The translations under genes were made by a program, and so were the position numbers. Of a DNA stretch of 64,000 bases, positions 34,067-47,190 are shown in pieces (positions within the stretch are counted from its first letter, which is position 1; every line of letters begins with the position of its first letter). The notes beneath the pieces are model-generated. The model was not told the DNA's origin and searched no databases. It saw only the letters and a list, made by a program, of their open reading frames with translations. The stretch comes from Lethocerus indicus (taxonomy: Eukaryota > Arthropoda > Insecta > Hemiptera > Belostomatidae): positions 31,878,954-31,942,953 of the forward strand of contig JACDQD010000005.1 in assembly GCA_019843655.1 (NCBI GenBank), in the 5' to 3' direction.

Positions 34067-37000
34067 GTACCGTCCAAAATACACCACTTAATAGTAGGCC
34101 GGAATATTGAGATTTTCCCTCCTTCGAGGGATACTCTTCATCATTGCGGCGAAGTTTGTTGACCTCTATTTCGATAAATAGAGCTTACATTCTGAAAAAT
34201 ATAATAATATTGTTTTTAGAATTTATCCGCCGGTTTTAGTGGCACTCATACTGGCGCGTGATTTTTCTTAAATATCGCGAAATATTTGTTCCGAAAACTG
34301 GCTGGCGAATGGTTCTTTAACCTTTGAACTCTTCCCCGTCGTCGCCGGGAAAGAAATCCTTCCTGCGAACCGTCTGCCATAGTAGCGTCTTCTGGTCTCA
34401 CAGTAATTTATAGCGTTTATCAAAGTGTTCCGTACAAAATATGTTCCACAAGTAATACTGAAATAGACCCAGTATACTAAATTCTCATATTTTCTAGGGG
34501 TAGTTGTGTATTTAACGCTTTATTTATGCCGGCCTAAACAACCCCTTTTTTACTGAACCGGTTTCGTCTCTGTTGAATTTTTCGCCTCGCCATGATTCAT
34601 GGAAGACGCCGAACTGACCGTCTTAACGGGCCGAGATAAAAATGTCCCTCCGGGACGGATGTGGTCCCCGATCTGCGGACCTAATTTCTGCGCGTTGATT
34701 GCGTCCTCAGTCAACGCTCACCGAAAGCGTCGCATCTGATGTTGTACAGAAAAATTCAGAAAAAAACCGTACAGCGAATTCCGCAGCTCCTGGCGACCGG
34801 TAAAAGAATAAAACCGGCCAGTAGAAACATTAAATAGAGAGAGACTGTCGTAAAATGTGCGTAAAGTTCGCATTGAACAACGGCCGAAAATTGTAAAATA
34901 AAACGACAATTCAGAAAATTATCGTCAATTTGACATTAAGGACGAAGCCCTGGAGTTTAGACAATTCCTTTATCCGCCCGGATATCCTTCGTGTACCGGT
35001 TTTTTTTAGTATTAAGATTTGGGCATATACGGTCTACTGTAGAATTATTATTTTCTGTCCGAACATCGGTTAGAGGCTTAGAACGACGGCTTATTTTTAA
35101 AAGATTAATTTCCGCTGTATCCACCGCTTGCGGATTATCTCGGCGGTGACATTCCGACGCTCAGATAGAGACAGATAGAGAGTTGAAATTCACTGCACGT
35201 TCAATTAGTGCAGCCTTGGTATTATTAATAACTCGGATGTCGGTATAATTGCGAAAACATCTGCACTTATTTCACACGTCTCATCTATGAAATTTTCCCC
35301 AATACGAGATCTGTATTCCATTTCTCGAATGATTCCAATCAGACCCGGTCCTCGCAACGAAATTCAATTTTAAAGTAAAAATAAAAGTGCAATATTAAAA
35401 CAACAGTCGTAACAGATTGCACAGAATATAGGGGTAATGCAATCACAGATAAGAAAACGCATTTCAAAGGTCAGTTATAGACGAAACTCGCATAATTAAT
35501 CTCATTTAATTTAGCTCCAATATTAAGTTGTAGACTGCCCGTTTCATTCGTAGTTCTGTTAACTATTAATTTATTACTGCTAAAGTAACTTGTAAAGTCG
35601 GTCTTTTTTTTGGTCTTTTAGTGACAATCGTGATACTCGAGCGATGGATTTCTCTTGGGGAAATTAGATAAATAGGCCCAAATTGCAAACAATTGCTGTG
35701 TTTAATAACGCGGGGTTTTTTCGAATTATCTCTACGCCAACTGCAGATAGCAAGTAATCTCTCCTATTCTTGTGCGAATAAAGGATGATGAATAATGCGT
35801 CGCTGCTGGAATTCCCGTCGTGTAAAACGTTTCGTATAACCAATTATATGACTACAATCAACTAACTAACCATTTTAGAACCATAAAGTGGGGGTTCAAA
35901 TGGGAACAACCAATTTGTATTGAGAATACTCGGAATTTGTTCAAACATAAAGGTACAAACCTCCTTGTGTCCGTTTCAGTGTAGCGCGAAAAAGGAAATG
36001 TCTAAAACCGGTAAAATAAGATAAGTACGTAGTAAATAAAAAAAAATTACAATCACTAATTAAAGTAATGGGCGTAATATTCTCTTAGGTGTTTGCCCAG
36101 TGTCATTATTTGCGTCCCGCCCATTGCTTGTCTTCGTGAGATTTACCCAGCCCAGCCTTTGTTTCCTGACAGTTTTCAAGAACCTTCCAAGAACTGTGTT
36201 GATCCGCGTTTCAGAAATATTTAGGCCATTATCGAATGTATTATCGATGATTTTACTTACGGACAGCGAGTTGTGACTCACCACGAGGTCCCGACCCGTC
36301 CAATCGACGATTGGAAGGATTGAACCAGTTCGTTGCAATTAAGGTCGCTCAAGCCTTCGGCACAAATAACTATTTAACGTGTAGATACATTAAATTATAT
36401 TAGCATCATTATTTCTACATTTTTTTTAAATGTCCTTCGAAGCCCAAACGCCCAATTTACTGAGACTGGTCAACTGATTTTCAAGAGTAAAATTCTTAGC
36501 GTTTTCAATTACCTTCAACGGTCCCAGTTATCGAGATATAAAATAATTAATAAAACAATTCACTACGGGAGATATGCCCACTCAGAGTACCGCCGAAACC
36601 TTAAAAACTTCCCCAACGGCCGTCGGGAATTTTAACTTTATTTTAACATACGAAAACGTTGTTGAATCTATTTCTGAAAACAGTGTATTATCAACTATAA
36701 ACTCGGGAACGAAAGTGATACGGTGTCGACCGGGTGGACCGTATCACGACGTTAAGAGTATCAATCTGAGTTTAGTTATAAAATATTTATACCTCTTTTT
36801 ATAAACGTTTGCCGTTGTTTTGAACGGACTGGCGTCCATTACATGATTCACAATGGCGAATGGTTGAAATTCTATCTAAGATGAAAAAATTGAGGCGGTA
36901 TATTTTTCCATTTGGGCGTACGCCCAATGTATATTCATTTCATGTAATTCTTTCGGTAGCGGCCGTACAACGGGATCGTTTAGGGGAATGATCTCATTTC

Positions 37001-37653
37001 AATTATTACAACAATACGGCTCGATAAGGCGATGAACGTTTCGAACGTTCAAGGCGAAGAAGTGAAATTCGATAGAACGGGGTGGTGACCTCAGAGCGCA
37101 GATAACTCAAAAATGATACAAAATTTTTGTGTTTTTCGTCGAGAGACGGCGGAAAAGAAATTTCGAATTTTTGACCCGGGGCCGACCAACAATCTTCGAT
37201 CGCGACGTCTCGATAAACAGAAATAGGCGGATTGGTAAAAAATAATTATTATCGAACAGATTAGAGGTCGCAACTCTATTGGATTGTGACTCGGTCAACA
37301 TTTGTCGTAGGTCAGATAAATCATTTAAGAATTACGTTCAAAACTTATAGGGCATCCAATTTTAACTCTAACATTCTTTATTATACGTTTTTACCGATAG
37401 CACATCTATACTATACGATAGTACTACTTTCATTTATCTGCCGACACTTGACAGTTTTGAGTTTCGTCGATTGCTCTCTTTCTTAGCACTAGTAGTTGAT
37501 CGAAGTTATGAAACAGTGGCCAGTACTGAAGTAATAAAAAACCTATAAAAAATAAAATTTAGGTAGCCCCCAATTTCGGTAAAAGTTAGTAAATTTTTTT
37601 AACCATTTTATTATTGACAAACAATAATTGTACAGATTTTGCAGGAGCTATAA

Positions 37654-37991
37654 ATGAAAAGGATTTCTGTAGGTTCGTGATGTTTCTGTCTCCTCTCGCT
37701 GCGGTTTGGTCTTTTGCTAGACCTGTTTCGGCCGCTCGCCATCTTCAGTAGCGCTGTGTCAGTCACTGTTGGGGCACTTTGGATGTTTTTTGGATGCCCA
37801 AAGTGCAGTGAGGATGCCCAAAAAACATCCAAAGTGCCCCAACAGTGACTGACACCGCGCTACTGAAGATGGCGAGCGGCCGAAACCGGTCTGGCAAAAG
37901 ACCAAACCGCGGCGAGAGGAGACAGAAACATCACGAACCGACGGTATTCCAACCAATCGCAGACCACAAAACAGGTATATGAAAAGGATTT
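37654..37991 (+). mobile_element. Hairpin SINE-like element, compact copy with 13-bp target duplication
   Basis: The direct repeat ATGAAAAGGATTT occurs at 37654-37666 and 37979-37991. The element begins CTGTAGGTTCGTGATG at 37667 and ends ACAAAACAGGTAT at about 37978. The 5' arm (37667-37790) and 3' arm (37817-37940) are about 97% complementary with a loop of only ~25 bp. The 3' side has about 36 further bases not paired with the 5' side. A frame starting ATGGCGAGCGGCCG at 37869 stays open to the 3' end. This is the cleanest copy in the window. Confidence 0.9.
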
Positions 37992-38597
37992 TTTTTGTAG
38001 ATGTTCATTTCAATCAAGAGCGAGAAAGATTTTTCAGAATTGCATAATAGTTAGTCCGAAGGGAGTTGTTGAAGTGATCAATTGTTGATTTTCATTAATA
38101 TCTGGTACAGTTTCCCGCAGTTTTTGTATCCGTTTATTTTCATTCGGGAATAATTTCCGGACTATCCTCGTAATCTCGGAATATTTTCTAAAACGCTATA
38201 TACACGGCCTCGAACGTGGCCACCGGTCGGAACGATGTACCGGGGATATTCCGTACTCCGGTCGTACGCCTCGGGTTCAACACTTGGACTGTGACCAATT
38301 TCATAACGATTGAGAGGGCATCCTTGGCCCGGTTGGGTTGGGGAAAATACAAGAAAACGGACGGTGATTCATTGTGAGAGGAAGTACGCAACAGGCGTCC
38401 GCACTGTTCTTGTCATTGAGAATCTATAAACAAAAAGGGCAATAAAAAAATTTGATGCAGTACAAAAACGTATAAGACTGGACGTCATTCATTTCAAGTA
38501 CTACCGACGATTGAAAACGGATCCTACGATCTCCCGGTAAAATTCATATTTCTCCGTATTAATTATAAGGATTTTTTTCCGCAATCGAACAATGTAC

Positions 38598-39056
38598 AGA
38601 CGATAGTTTAACATACCCTTTTTGTGGTCTGCGAGGGGTTGGAATACCGTACGTTTGTGGTGTTTCTGTCTCCTCTCGCCGGTTTCGTCTTTCGCCAGAC
38701 CGGGGTTTCGGCTGTTCGCCATCTTCAGTAGCATCGGGGGATGGTATCCTCTCTCTGCACTGTCACTGTCACTCTGTACTGTCAGTACGAGAACATAGAA
38801 CTATATTTTCAATTATCTCTGTAATCATATCCGATTTAGCATTCTGGAAATGTTTCTATAATATTAAATTGATGACTTATGACGAAGTAGAAATTGTTTG
38901 TATTTAGAAATAAGCAAGTAGGGGGATATATCATTCCTCAACAGTGAAGGACATTTTGTTTTGTACCCCCCTGAAAAACGCCCAAAGTGCCGACGGTGAC
39001 TGACACAGCGCTACTGAAGATGGCGAGCGGCCGAAACCGGTCTGGAGACAATAGTT
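38598..39056 (-). mobile_element. Hairpin SINE-like element, long-loop copy with 11-bp target duplication
   Basis: The flanking repeats AGACGATAGTT (38598-38608) and AGACAATAGTT (39046-39056) match at 10 of 11. The left side carries the tailed 3' terminus (TTTTTGTGGTCTGCGAGG). The arm continues to about 38775, then the ~180-bp loop shared with 20626-20793, then a partial second arm (38980-39045) stopping within CCGGTCTGG. Sense is minus, with a 5' truncation inside the 5' arm. Confidence 0.85.
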
Positions 39057-40731
39057 CGGCCGGAACTTCGCACCGATTTCCCGTTCAATTGTCCAGTGGT
39101 GCAATTTTTTCAAAACGTGAAAATAACTCGAGCCACAATAAACAGAATTTCGAAACCAAGTCTGGAAAGCCATCGCTGGTGAAATGAGGTGTCTTAAGCA
39201 ACAATTTTCCGTTGCAGTTAGTCGCAAAATTTTTCTCGTCCCGCGTCATTGTGCCGCGTGATTAATTAACAGTCTAGAGAATCTGTCTAAATGTTATTAA
39301 TTGCATTCGGGAACCTTCGGAAAGTAAGTAACAACGGCCTGCCTGCGTGCAGAACTGCAACGCGATCGGCTAATTGGGTCAACTGCGCTTTCTGCTGTCA
39401 AACACAGATTGCAGCTCTCTCTCTTTGGAAAGAAACAATATTCCAGTTGAAATATATCCCATATCAAAATAGTTGTGATGACAAGTTGATCCCTTTTATA
39501 AATGATTCAAGACCGTTAATTATTCTGATATTTTTTCATCTGATGTATTTTTCTGCTGAGTCTATCGAATGCTAAAAAATGTTGAAGCCTGTTAGCAAAA
39601 GTAACTTCCAAATTGGAAACCCTAAATTGTGCCGAATATTCGATAAATTTTGAAATTACAGCCGCGTTAGAAGCGCCATTAATAATTTTTTTATTCAACT
39701 AATAAATCCGGTAAATTAGATTCTGCGCATGGACCGTATAAAAAACAGGTTTCGTCTCCGGGCAAAAACGATGTTGATCCGATTTCGAACTGTAACAATT
39801 CCGTCGGGAAATATTCATCAATAGTTTTCATCAATTACTTCACTATTCCAATTCGATAGATGCGAAAAGTGCGCGGATCGGGGCCGGAAACGAGAATTTT
39901 CTTTTTGAAAAGCGTGGAAACGCCTATGCAGCTAGGCCGGCCCCCCCCTGGAATCTTTTATTAGAATGAAGCATAAACATTAGGCCGGAACCCCGCGGCC
40001 CCCTCAATAACCCCCTACTAGTAAAGGGATCAAGGCCAACGTGCCGACTCTGAATTTCATCTTAGCGCGTATCATTTTCTCCAGCCGCTGGAAGAAAGTT
40101 GCAATTTTCCGGTTTTCAGACACGAGCAGAACAACCGTTAAACGATTTAACGATTTAACTGGGTTCAAATCTATTTATTTACCAACATCTTCAAATTTTT
40201 TCCCAACTGTGCAAATCGATTCTCAAATACGTAGAATAGTTCGATTCCGATTGATTAATACTAGGTCCACTTAAAAGTTTTGATTCTAAAAACATAAATA
40301 TTCAAGATTAGAGTATAATTCTAACTAGTTTTACTGGCTGTGTAATGTTCTACACAGTTTTTATAGTGTTCGACTCTATTTGCCCCCTAATTTTATGACA
40401 GAGGAGACAAAATTCAGGATTTTAGAATCGAAACTTGTTCCGAGATCTATGCTCACTGTGTATAATAATTACAGACAAATACACGACGAAAGCATTGAAA
40501 ATACCGTTTTTGAACAGTACATAAACTGTTGCTGAAATCAGATTCCGCTGTCCGTTTGGTCATTATTTGCACTTGCATCGATGGTAAATCGAGCCATTAA
40601 TAATTATAATAGTATAACTAGCCGGTGTAAACGAACTGTGAAATATGTAAAAAGAAAAAAAAATAAATTGCCAACTTTCATCGGACGGCGAGAAAGTATC
40701 TCGATCACGCATTATTGCGTTATAAATTGCT

Positions 40732-40874
40732 GTTTCTGTCTCCTCTCGCTCGTTTGGTCTTTTGCTAGACCGGTTTCGGCTGCTCGCCATCTTCAGTAGC
40801 GCTGTGTTAGTCACTGTCGGCACTTTGGGTGTTTTTCGGGGGGCATCCTCTCTGCACTTTCACATGTACAGTAC

Positions 40875-40905
<31 letters not shown>

Positions 40906-41116
40906 GTACGTATATACAACTGACAAACAGTACAGTACATGTGAAAGTGACAGTGCAGTGAGGATGCCCAAAAACATCAAAGTACTAACACCGCTACTGA
41001 AGATGGCGAGCGGCCGAAACCGGTCTGGCAAAAGACCGAACCGGCGAGAGGAGACAGAAACATCACGAACCTACAGTATTCCAACCCTTCGCAGACCACA
41101 AAACAGTTATATTAAA
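40732..41116 (+). mobile_element. Hairpin SINE-like element with palindromic TA loop
   Basis: The 5' arm begins at GTTTCTGTCTCC (40732) and runs to about 40866. The loop is a (TA) run (40874-40900) between GTACAGTAC motifs, itself palindromic. The 3' arm runs from about 40935 to 41060, followed by the full tail ending CCACAAAACAGTTATATTAA. The loop type matches the copy at 5987-6408. No certain target duplication. Confidence 0.85.
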
Positions 41117-41637
41117 TTTTCAATGAAATCATTCTGTCCTGCGTATTACGTTGTGCTGTTGAGGCATCGCAACGAATGTAACGCGTTTTAAGTAATTTGA
41201 TTCGATTCTTAAAAAACGCTAGACATATTCGTAAGGTTTTCCAGCACCATATTGTATACTTAGCGGTACTAACAGTACTGTCAATATTCTTGGGGGTGGA
41301 GCTGTTATTAATGACTCCAATAACGATATTCAAGATACTCTGCTCCTTTTTTTTGATCATTCGTTGAACGTTCGCCTAAAACACCGGCGTCATCTGCAAT
41401 TTGTCGTTATCTCGGGATGCGACGCGCGATAACTCCCGTTATGCAATTCGCTTATTCTGCACCGAGATGTGTGGGTTACTGTAATTGTAGGCTGTCAATG
41501 TACAGTGTCCGAATCTCGGTGACTGAATATACTGGAGGTGACGTAAGAATTCATGAAAATTAAGTGTCGTACATAGATTTCTCGGCGAATTGTCTATTCC
41601 CGATACTGTGTAGAGTATAGTGGGCTAGATTTGGAAG

Positions 41638-41947
41638 ATGACGTTGCCTCCGTTAACTTGTGGTGGGGTTTCGGACCCCACGGATGGTGGGGGGGCTCAG
41701 CCTCTGCACCCGGGGGCCTCCACAGCCTCTCTCAATTCTCGGCTTCTTCAGTCGGCTGGTCGGCGAGATATAGTAGTGGCGAGTGTTGCTGGCGAAAAGA
41801 CACCGATGGCCGATTGCTTGATGAGGCGGTTCAGGGCGGTGTTCAAGCCCAACGAGCCGACGCCGCGGCGCAGGGCACCCTCCCTCAGGAGGGGCATAGA
41901 CGCCCTTCCAAAACCGCCGGCTTCCAACGAAACCTACACGCGAAACG
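41638..41947 (+). CDS. Candidate transglutaminase first exon B
   Basis: Open from ATG 41638 to a strong donor AACG|GTAAGT, ending in phase 1 with G, so it can join the acceptor at 58104 in frame. It encodes 103 residues: MTLPPLTCGG... then GEKTPMADCLMRRFRAVFKP and a basic, proline-rich stretch (TPRRRAPSLRRG). An in-frame second ATG lies at 41806. The arrangement (GEK, Met, arginine/phenylalanine-rich patch, prolines) parallels exon A, suggesting an alternative first exon for the same enzyme. Overlapping frames stop or end in the wrong phase. Not recognised independently of its context. Confidence 0.55.
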
Positions 41948-44900
41948 GTAAGTAAGACCGCCCTTCAAAACCTTCGCCCTCCGTCGACTACAGTCGCCCC
42001 ATGTTTTGTCCCAATTATACAGCCCAGTGAATGAAATTCAAATTCTAACCAATCATATCAAGTTGGGGAAACATTATGCTTTAACTGTTTTGTGGCCGAT
42101 CTTTTAGTTACCGGGCGATGCCGCTTCAACAATTTCCAAGATTCTATCCACATTTTCGACGATAGGCCCTCCAAACGAAATGCTGTTATCGGGTAAAACG
42201 CCTCAATCGAAGTTCAACTTTATCGAAGTAAAATTCTACAGCGTAACCCAATTTTGTCTTTGTTCAATGAGTACAAATTTGACCCGGTAAGATGAATACA
42301 AAACTAGCGACCAAATAATGGATTATTTTTTAACCCCCCCGCCTAATATTTTTATCGCCAGCCTGTATCTACTATTCACGCGGTGTAAACGAACTGTAAA
42401 ATGTGTAAAGGGAGAAAAATTTAATTGCCAACTTTCATCGTACCGGCTAGGAAGGAAAGCGTCTCGATCGTTGGCGAAAACATTACAGTTTCTTCAAAAA
42501 AAAAAAACAACAAAAGTTATAACAAAATTCTGAGCGTACAAATAACGGCCGATGTCACCCAGCGTTTGTGCAGGATCCAGAGTCAGAGCGTAGGAGGAGG
42601 ACTCTTGAGAGGAAAAGGAATAGTCATTTCCTGGAGTCCAGTCTATGAATGGGCGACCTCTGTCCCCCGACGTCTCTCTCAACCGATATTGATAATGTCG
42701 AGATAAGCTTTATTTATTATTTGTTGAATGGTTTTATTTCCAAGCGGCAGTATTTATACAGGACGTTGTCCGTTTGTTTTACGCGGTTTATGAATCCTAC
42801 TTTATTTCTATCCCACTCAAAACACTCTGTGCCCGAATTGGGCTTTACGGAGATAGAAATCTTGGTTCCAATTTTGAAAGAAATACCAACTAGTGTCAAC
42901 AATTTCAATAAGAATCGGAGAACTCTCTGTTTTATTACTGCGATCAACTGACAACCCCTTTCAACGGACACATTCGCGTTTCGTATGAATCGCTTAATTT
43001 GACGCTTAAATTGTCCATTTGGTACATTCCTTAAAGTTAAATTTTGAAAATCTACGTTGAAATAAGTTGAAATCAGAGCCTTCCAAGAGGGCACTTATCT
43101 CTGATCGTATAGATATTTTTGGGTGTTTCTTTAAGCCTTCTTTCGTTCAGGTCTAATTTTTCCATTTGTTTAAACTGATTTTAAACTAGATTCAACTCCA
43201 GACTAGGCCCTAACTGGCTTCTGGCTTTCGCCAGTAGCTTTGCGTTAATGTAAAAGAGATGTGTACCATCCACTCCCGGCGTTGTCGGTACAATGTTACT
43301 GTCGTGTGTTACTGTCTAAGTAGAAAACAGTTTCTCTTTATCTTATTACTCTTCTGTACGGAACAACTGGAGTTTCGGCAGCGCCTTACCACTTAATTAG
43401 TGTATCGAAATTTTAATTCTACGCACAGTTTCCGTTCTGGAAAGTGATCGTCGGCTGTAGATTCGAATGCCGGCTAAATGGCAGCTACCGATATGTTGAG
43501 ATTGCCATTTAAGGAGGCAGCAGGCGTGGGCAGAGATAAAAGCCGGTATTGGAGCACCGCCTTTCTTAAATGCGGGGGCTAACTATATACGGCGGATAGG
43601 CAGATATGTCTCGTCAAATATAAATATAATTTTGCGAAATATTCTCCTCTCGTTTGGTCAGAAAGCGCGTTGGCGTTCGTTATTTCGAGTTGTGGAAAAA
43701 TATCGGGAAGAATGTGCCGAATAATTCATTCAAGTGCCAAAGAAATGAACCAAAAGTGGGCTTAATTAATTAATAGAGAATTAGAGGCGTACATTAAATG
43801 GATTTCACCTTCTGGCAAATACGCACGCAAACCTTATCCCGAACGTGCATTTCGGCATGAGACATTAGGATTGAATCACGAACTTACAGCAAGTTTTAAG
43901 CGCTTTTAAAAATTTCTAATTCCGGTGAAATGAATCCAACTCAACCGCCGAAGTGGGGTTTCGCATTTAAATTACAATTCATTACAATACTCGTGGACAA
44001 ATTACTCATCCGAGTACATTCTGTAATCACAGCGAATAACTATGCCGCAAACGTCACCCCGGTAGTTACGCCGCGGAACGCATTCCATTCCGACTCGTTC
44101 ACATCTGGTTCGTATAACGCTCTGCAGGGATTAAATCGGCCCCCAGCATGTATATACTGTATATATAATATATATTTATATACATATATGTACTTTAAAT
44201 TCACGGAGCGGCTTACCCACCACACCGTGCCGAACGACTTCTGTTATGTCTTTTGGCATAACTTTTTTGACACGACTTTTGGCAACCGCCACCGATGGTC
44301 GCTTATAATGGCACCGTCAGACTGGTCTATGAAATTAAAGTGCCGAATTGAAGAGTGAAATGCTGTCGACAACACTTTTTGTTGTTAAGTTCCAATTCGG
44401 GCGAGAAGCTTGTTGGTAATAATTTTAATTTTCGTTAATTTTCCAAACATTTGTTTGAAATGTCCGATCTGCTGTATTTGCGAACTAACGAACTGAACTG
44501 CCGAATAACAGTAAAACGTATTTGGCATTTCCACAATTGTTTCTAACATACAAGTTGAATTGATATCAACATACGTGTTGTTACCCGTCCATTATCCGCC
44601 CCCAGTACAGTAAAAGAAGTAAAACATAAAATCGTGTCCAATAAGCGCTTCAACTTTGTTACTTAAAGTGGAGCGAACATGAGTTTTCTACCGGCGAATC
44701 GGACTGAGCTACTTGAAAGGAAATTGCGTAGGAAATTTCTAATCTTACGTTTAATGCGCAGGAATTGTAATTTTTCAATCATAGCGGCAATCATGCCCCA
44801 CTCGCCGCCTATTCTGACTTGTTCTAATCCGGATTAAATGTTCCGGTCTTTTCCCGTCGTCGGTAGCATTCCTCGAGTGACAGGACAGTGCAGTTTTGCC

Positions 44901-47034
44901 AATCCTCTGTTTACCGATCTTCCAGAAAACGGGATTCCGAGTTGAAGAATTCTTGTTTGTGAAAACTTGGTCTATTTCCGTCCATTCTATTGGTATTGCT
45001 AACAACGAGGATATAAGCATTCCTGAACTGTGGGGTTCGAATGTTCCTTACGATCGTTTCTATTCCCTTTCCCATTTCCTAAACAGAATTACTGCCGACC
45101 TTGTTTTACGGCTCAGTTCTCGTCACTAATAAAGAACTCTGTATACAGATTCTTTATCGTGGCCAACAGAGTTGGACTCAAGTCCAGATAAACCTCAGGT
45201 ATCCTCGTTTGAAACTGTCGAATGTTTGGTAGAGAAATTTTAATACCAATCGAGGCGTAATACTGTGGGATGAACCTCGGTTAGCTTTCGCCTTATTACA
45301 ATTTTTTACTTATTACACCACAAGACTAAATACGAAATTTACATTTCATTTTAAATCGTACCGAATGATGTTTCGTTCTGTCCCAATGAAAATATGACGA
45401 CGACAACAGTTCGCTGAAATGTAGGTCGGAAATTGGAAGCGTGGCCGATTCTGGGAAAATTCGACTGCCCCTCTAAAAAATCGTTTGGAGGTTTTCCAAT
45501 TCGTTGAATTAGGAACAGGCTCTAATCGGTGCTGCAGCTCGGTGCAAGGTCGGTAATAAGCTCTCTCTCCACTCGCGTCAATCTTCCTCGACAGAAAAAC
45601 CTATAAGGACAAATTGCACCGCGCCCTTGGTATCTCCTGCAGGCCTCAAATTGAACCCACTCACCTTCAATGGAGGATGGTTTAGTCGAACTGGGTTAGG
45701 GATTAACGACGAATTGAGTCCGCGACCTTTATCCTCTGCTCTGTTTAGGGGTTGGGATACGGTCTGGGGCCTGGGTTGAGAAAAAATGCTTTAGGGAAAT
45801 CTAAATTTTAGACTCAAGCACCACTGTTCTCTTTGCCTACAATGCAGCCGGGGCTCCAAAACATTTTGACACGGAGCCAATCCATACGGCCCCACTTTCG
45901 ATTCTTCCCCACCCGGCTCAGAGCCGTGGAACGGACCGTGAGGCGAAATAATATCTAATATGGATGCCAGACGATTAGTATTCAAGAATTTTCGTTTTCT
46001 ATTTTGTCCGCTCTCGTCCCTCCAACATCCCCATTACCCGTCTTCATTCGAGCTCCGCTTTCTTCTTCAAATCCTACTAATTATTAAGTACATTACCAAT
46101 TCAAGTTGGGCTTTGCTCCAAGCCCTCTCCAAGCCAAAGTCAGTAGTTTTAAGTAAGCCCGAATTTCAAATTATCACTTAAAGTTTTACACTTTCGCTAA
46201 TTGATTTTCGCCGAAACTGATAGTTTCCATCGCCCGTAACATTTTTTTTTTTTTTTAATAAATGGCCATTTAATATTCATGAATGCGCTCAGTCAACCGG
46301 TCAAACCGGAACGCGGTGAAAGTGAACAGAACGCGTACATATATGGTCTATTCATTCAAATTATTCACCGCGAGTGTTTAACTCGACGTTTGTTCAAATT
46401 CAAGGTAAATAATTTCCCCGACCTGATTGTATACCGGGAATAATTTATAAAGGCTGTTATGTTACAATGATAGTGCCGCTCCTTACTTCGTTTTATACTC
46501 GATTAGCGATTGAAGCCCTTGAATATGTCAATCGATTTTATGAGAAATGGCCAGAAGGCAAACTTGGCTCTCCGGGTGGGAAGCAAAACCGACGGGGGGA
46601 TCCTTGACGTCTGTCGCAACCAAGTGTTCAAGTGCTTTATTTGTTTCCAGCGTCACGTGTCTACTTGGAGCTTCGGCGCAGATTCAAGGTGGACGTGTCG
46701 GCGGGCGTGAAATTAGAAACGCGCGTCCCGTCTCGGAATATGAAAACCGTAACATTTGAATAATGTCCCATTGTGGCCGAACAATTTGAAACCGAATCCC
46801 GTTTGAAATTAGGCCAACGCTCCGTTTCCATTCGAAGAGAATCGCCGGCTGAATTTCGAACTGTACGACAAAATAGACCAGACACGTACTGAGGAGTACA
46901 TAGGAGGTGGTACGAGTGGAGAGTATTTGCCGAGGACTCTCTGTTTACTAGACCGATTTTACATTTACATCCGCGTGTGGGCTGTCTAGGGGGTGCGTGG
47001 GCGAGGCTCATTTTAGGAGGACGGTCCCGAGTTA

Positions 47035-47190
47035 AAACGGTTTCGGCTTCTCGCCGAATTGGCATTACGTCAGTTGTGGACGGCGCGTAGTCTCCGATAG
47101 TCGTTGTTCGTACACTTCGCGACGTTGTTCGATCGCGTCGACGGAACAACAACGCCGCTGACGATGGGGAAGAGCCGAAAACTTACAACT
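47035..47190. mobile_element. Probable decayed hairpin-element copy
   Basis: The left half reads ACGGTTTCGGCTTCTCGCC (compare GGTTTCGGCCGCTCGCCATC of young copies). The right half reads GCTGACGATGGGGAAGAGCC (compare GCTACTGAAGATGGCGAGCG). The two halves are inverted relative to one another, as in young copies, but are heavily diverged. Confidence 0.4.

Larger units (their letters stand above)
34067..41637. other. Putative long transglutaminase intron, segment 1
   Basis: No further coding exon recognised. It holds three hairpin-family copies (listed separately). The rest is moderately AT-rich DNA with frequent CpG. A 9-bp inverted repeat (TGATACGGT ... ACCGTATCA, about 36717-36748) was seen but has no obvious role. 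Confidence 0.4.

Noticed and set aside
36060..36338. 92-codon minus-strand ORF
   Set aside because: No family resemblance and no splice context.
36717..36748. 9-bp inverted repeat TGATACGGT / ACCGTATCA
   Set aside because: Isolated, short, no T-run or known motif; expected by chance in a window this size.
40732..41116. Hairpin copies considered as microRNA precursors
   Set aside because: The arms are far longer and more perfectly paired than a pre-miRNA and are repeated at many loci with target duplications, so a mobile element explains them better.
41631..41951. Overlapping ORF beginning MEDDVASVNLWW
   Set aside because: At the GTAAGT donor it is in phase 2 and cannot join exon 58104; the frame from 41638 fits.
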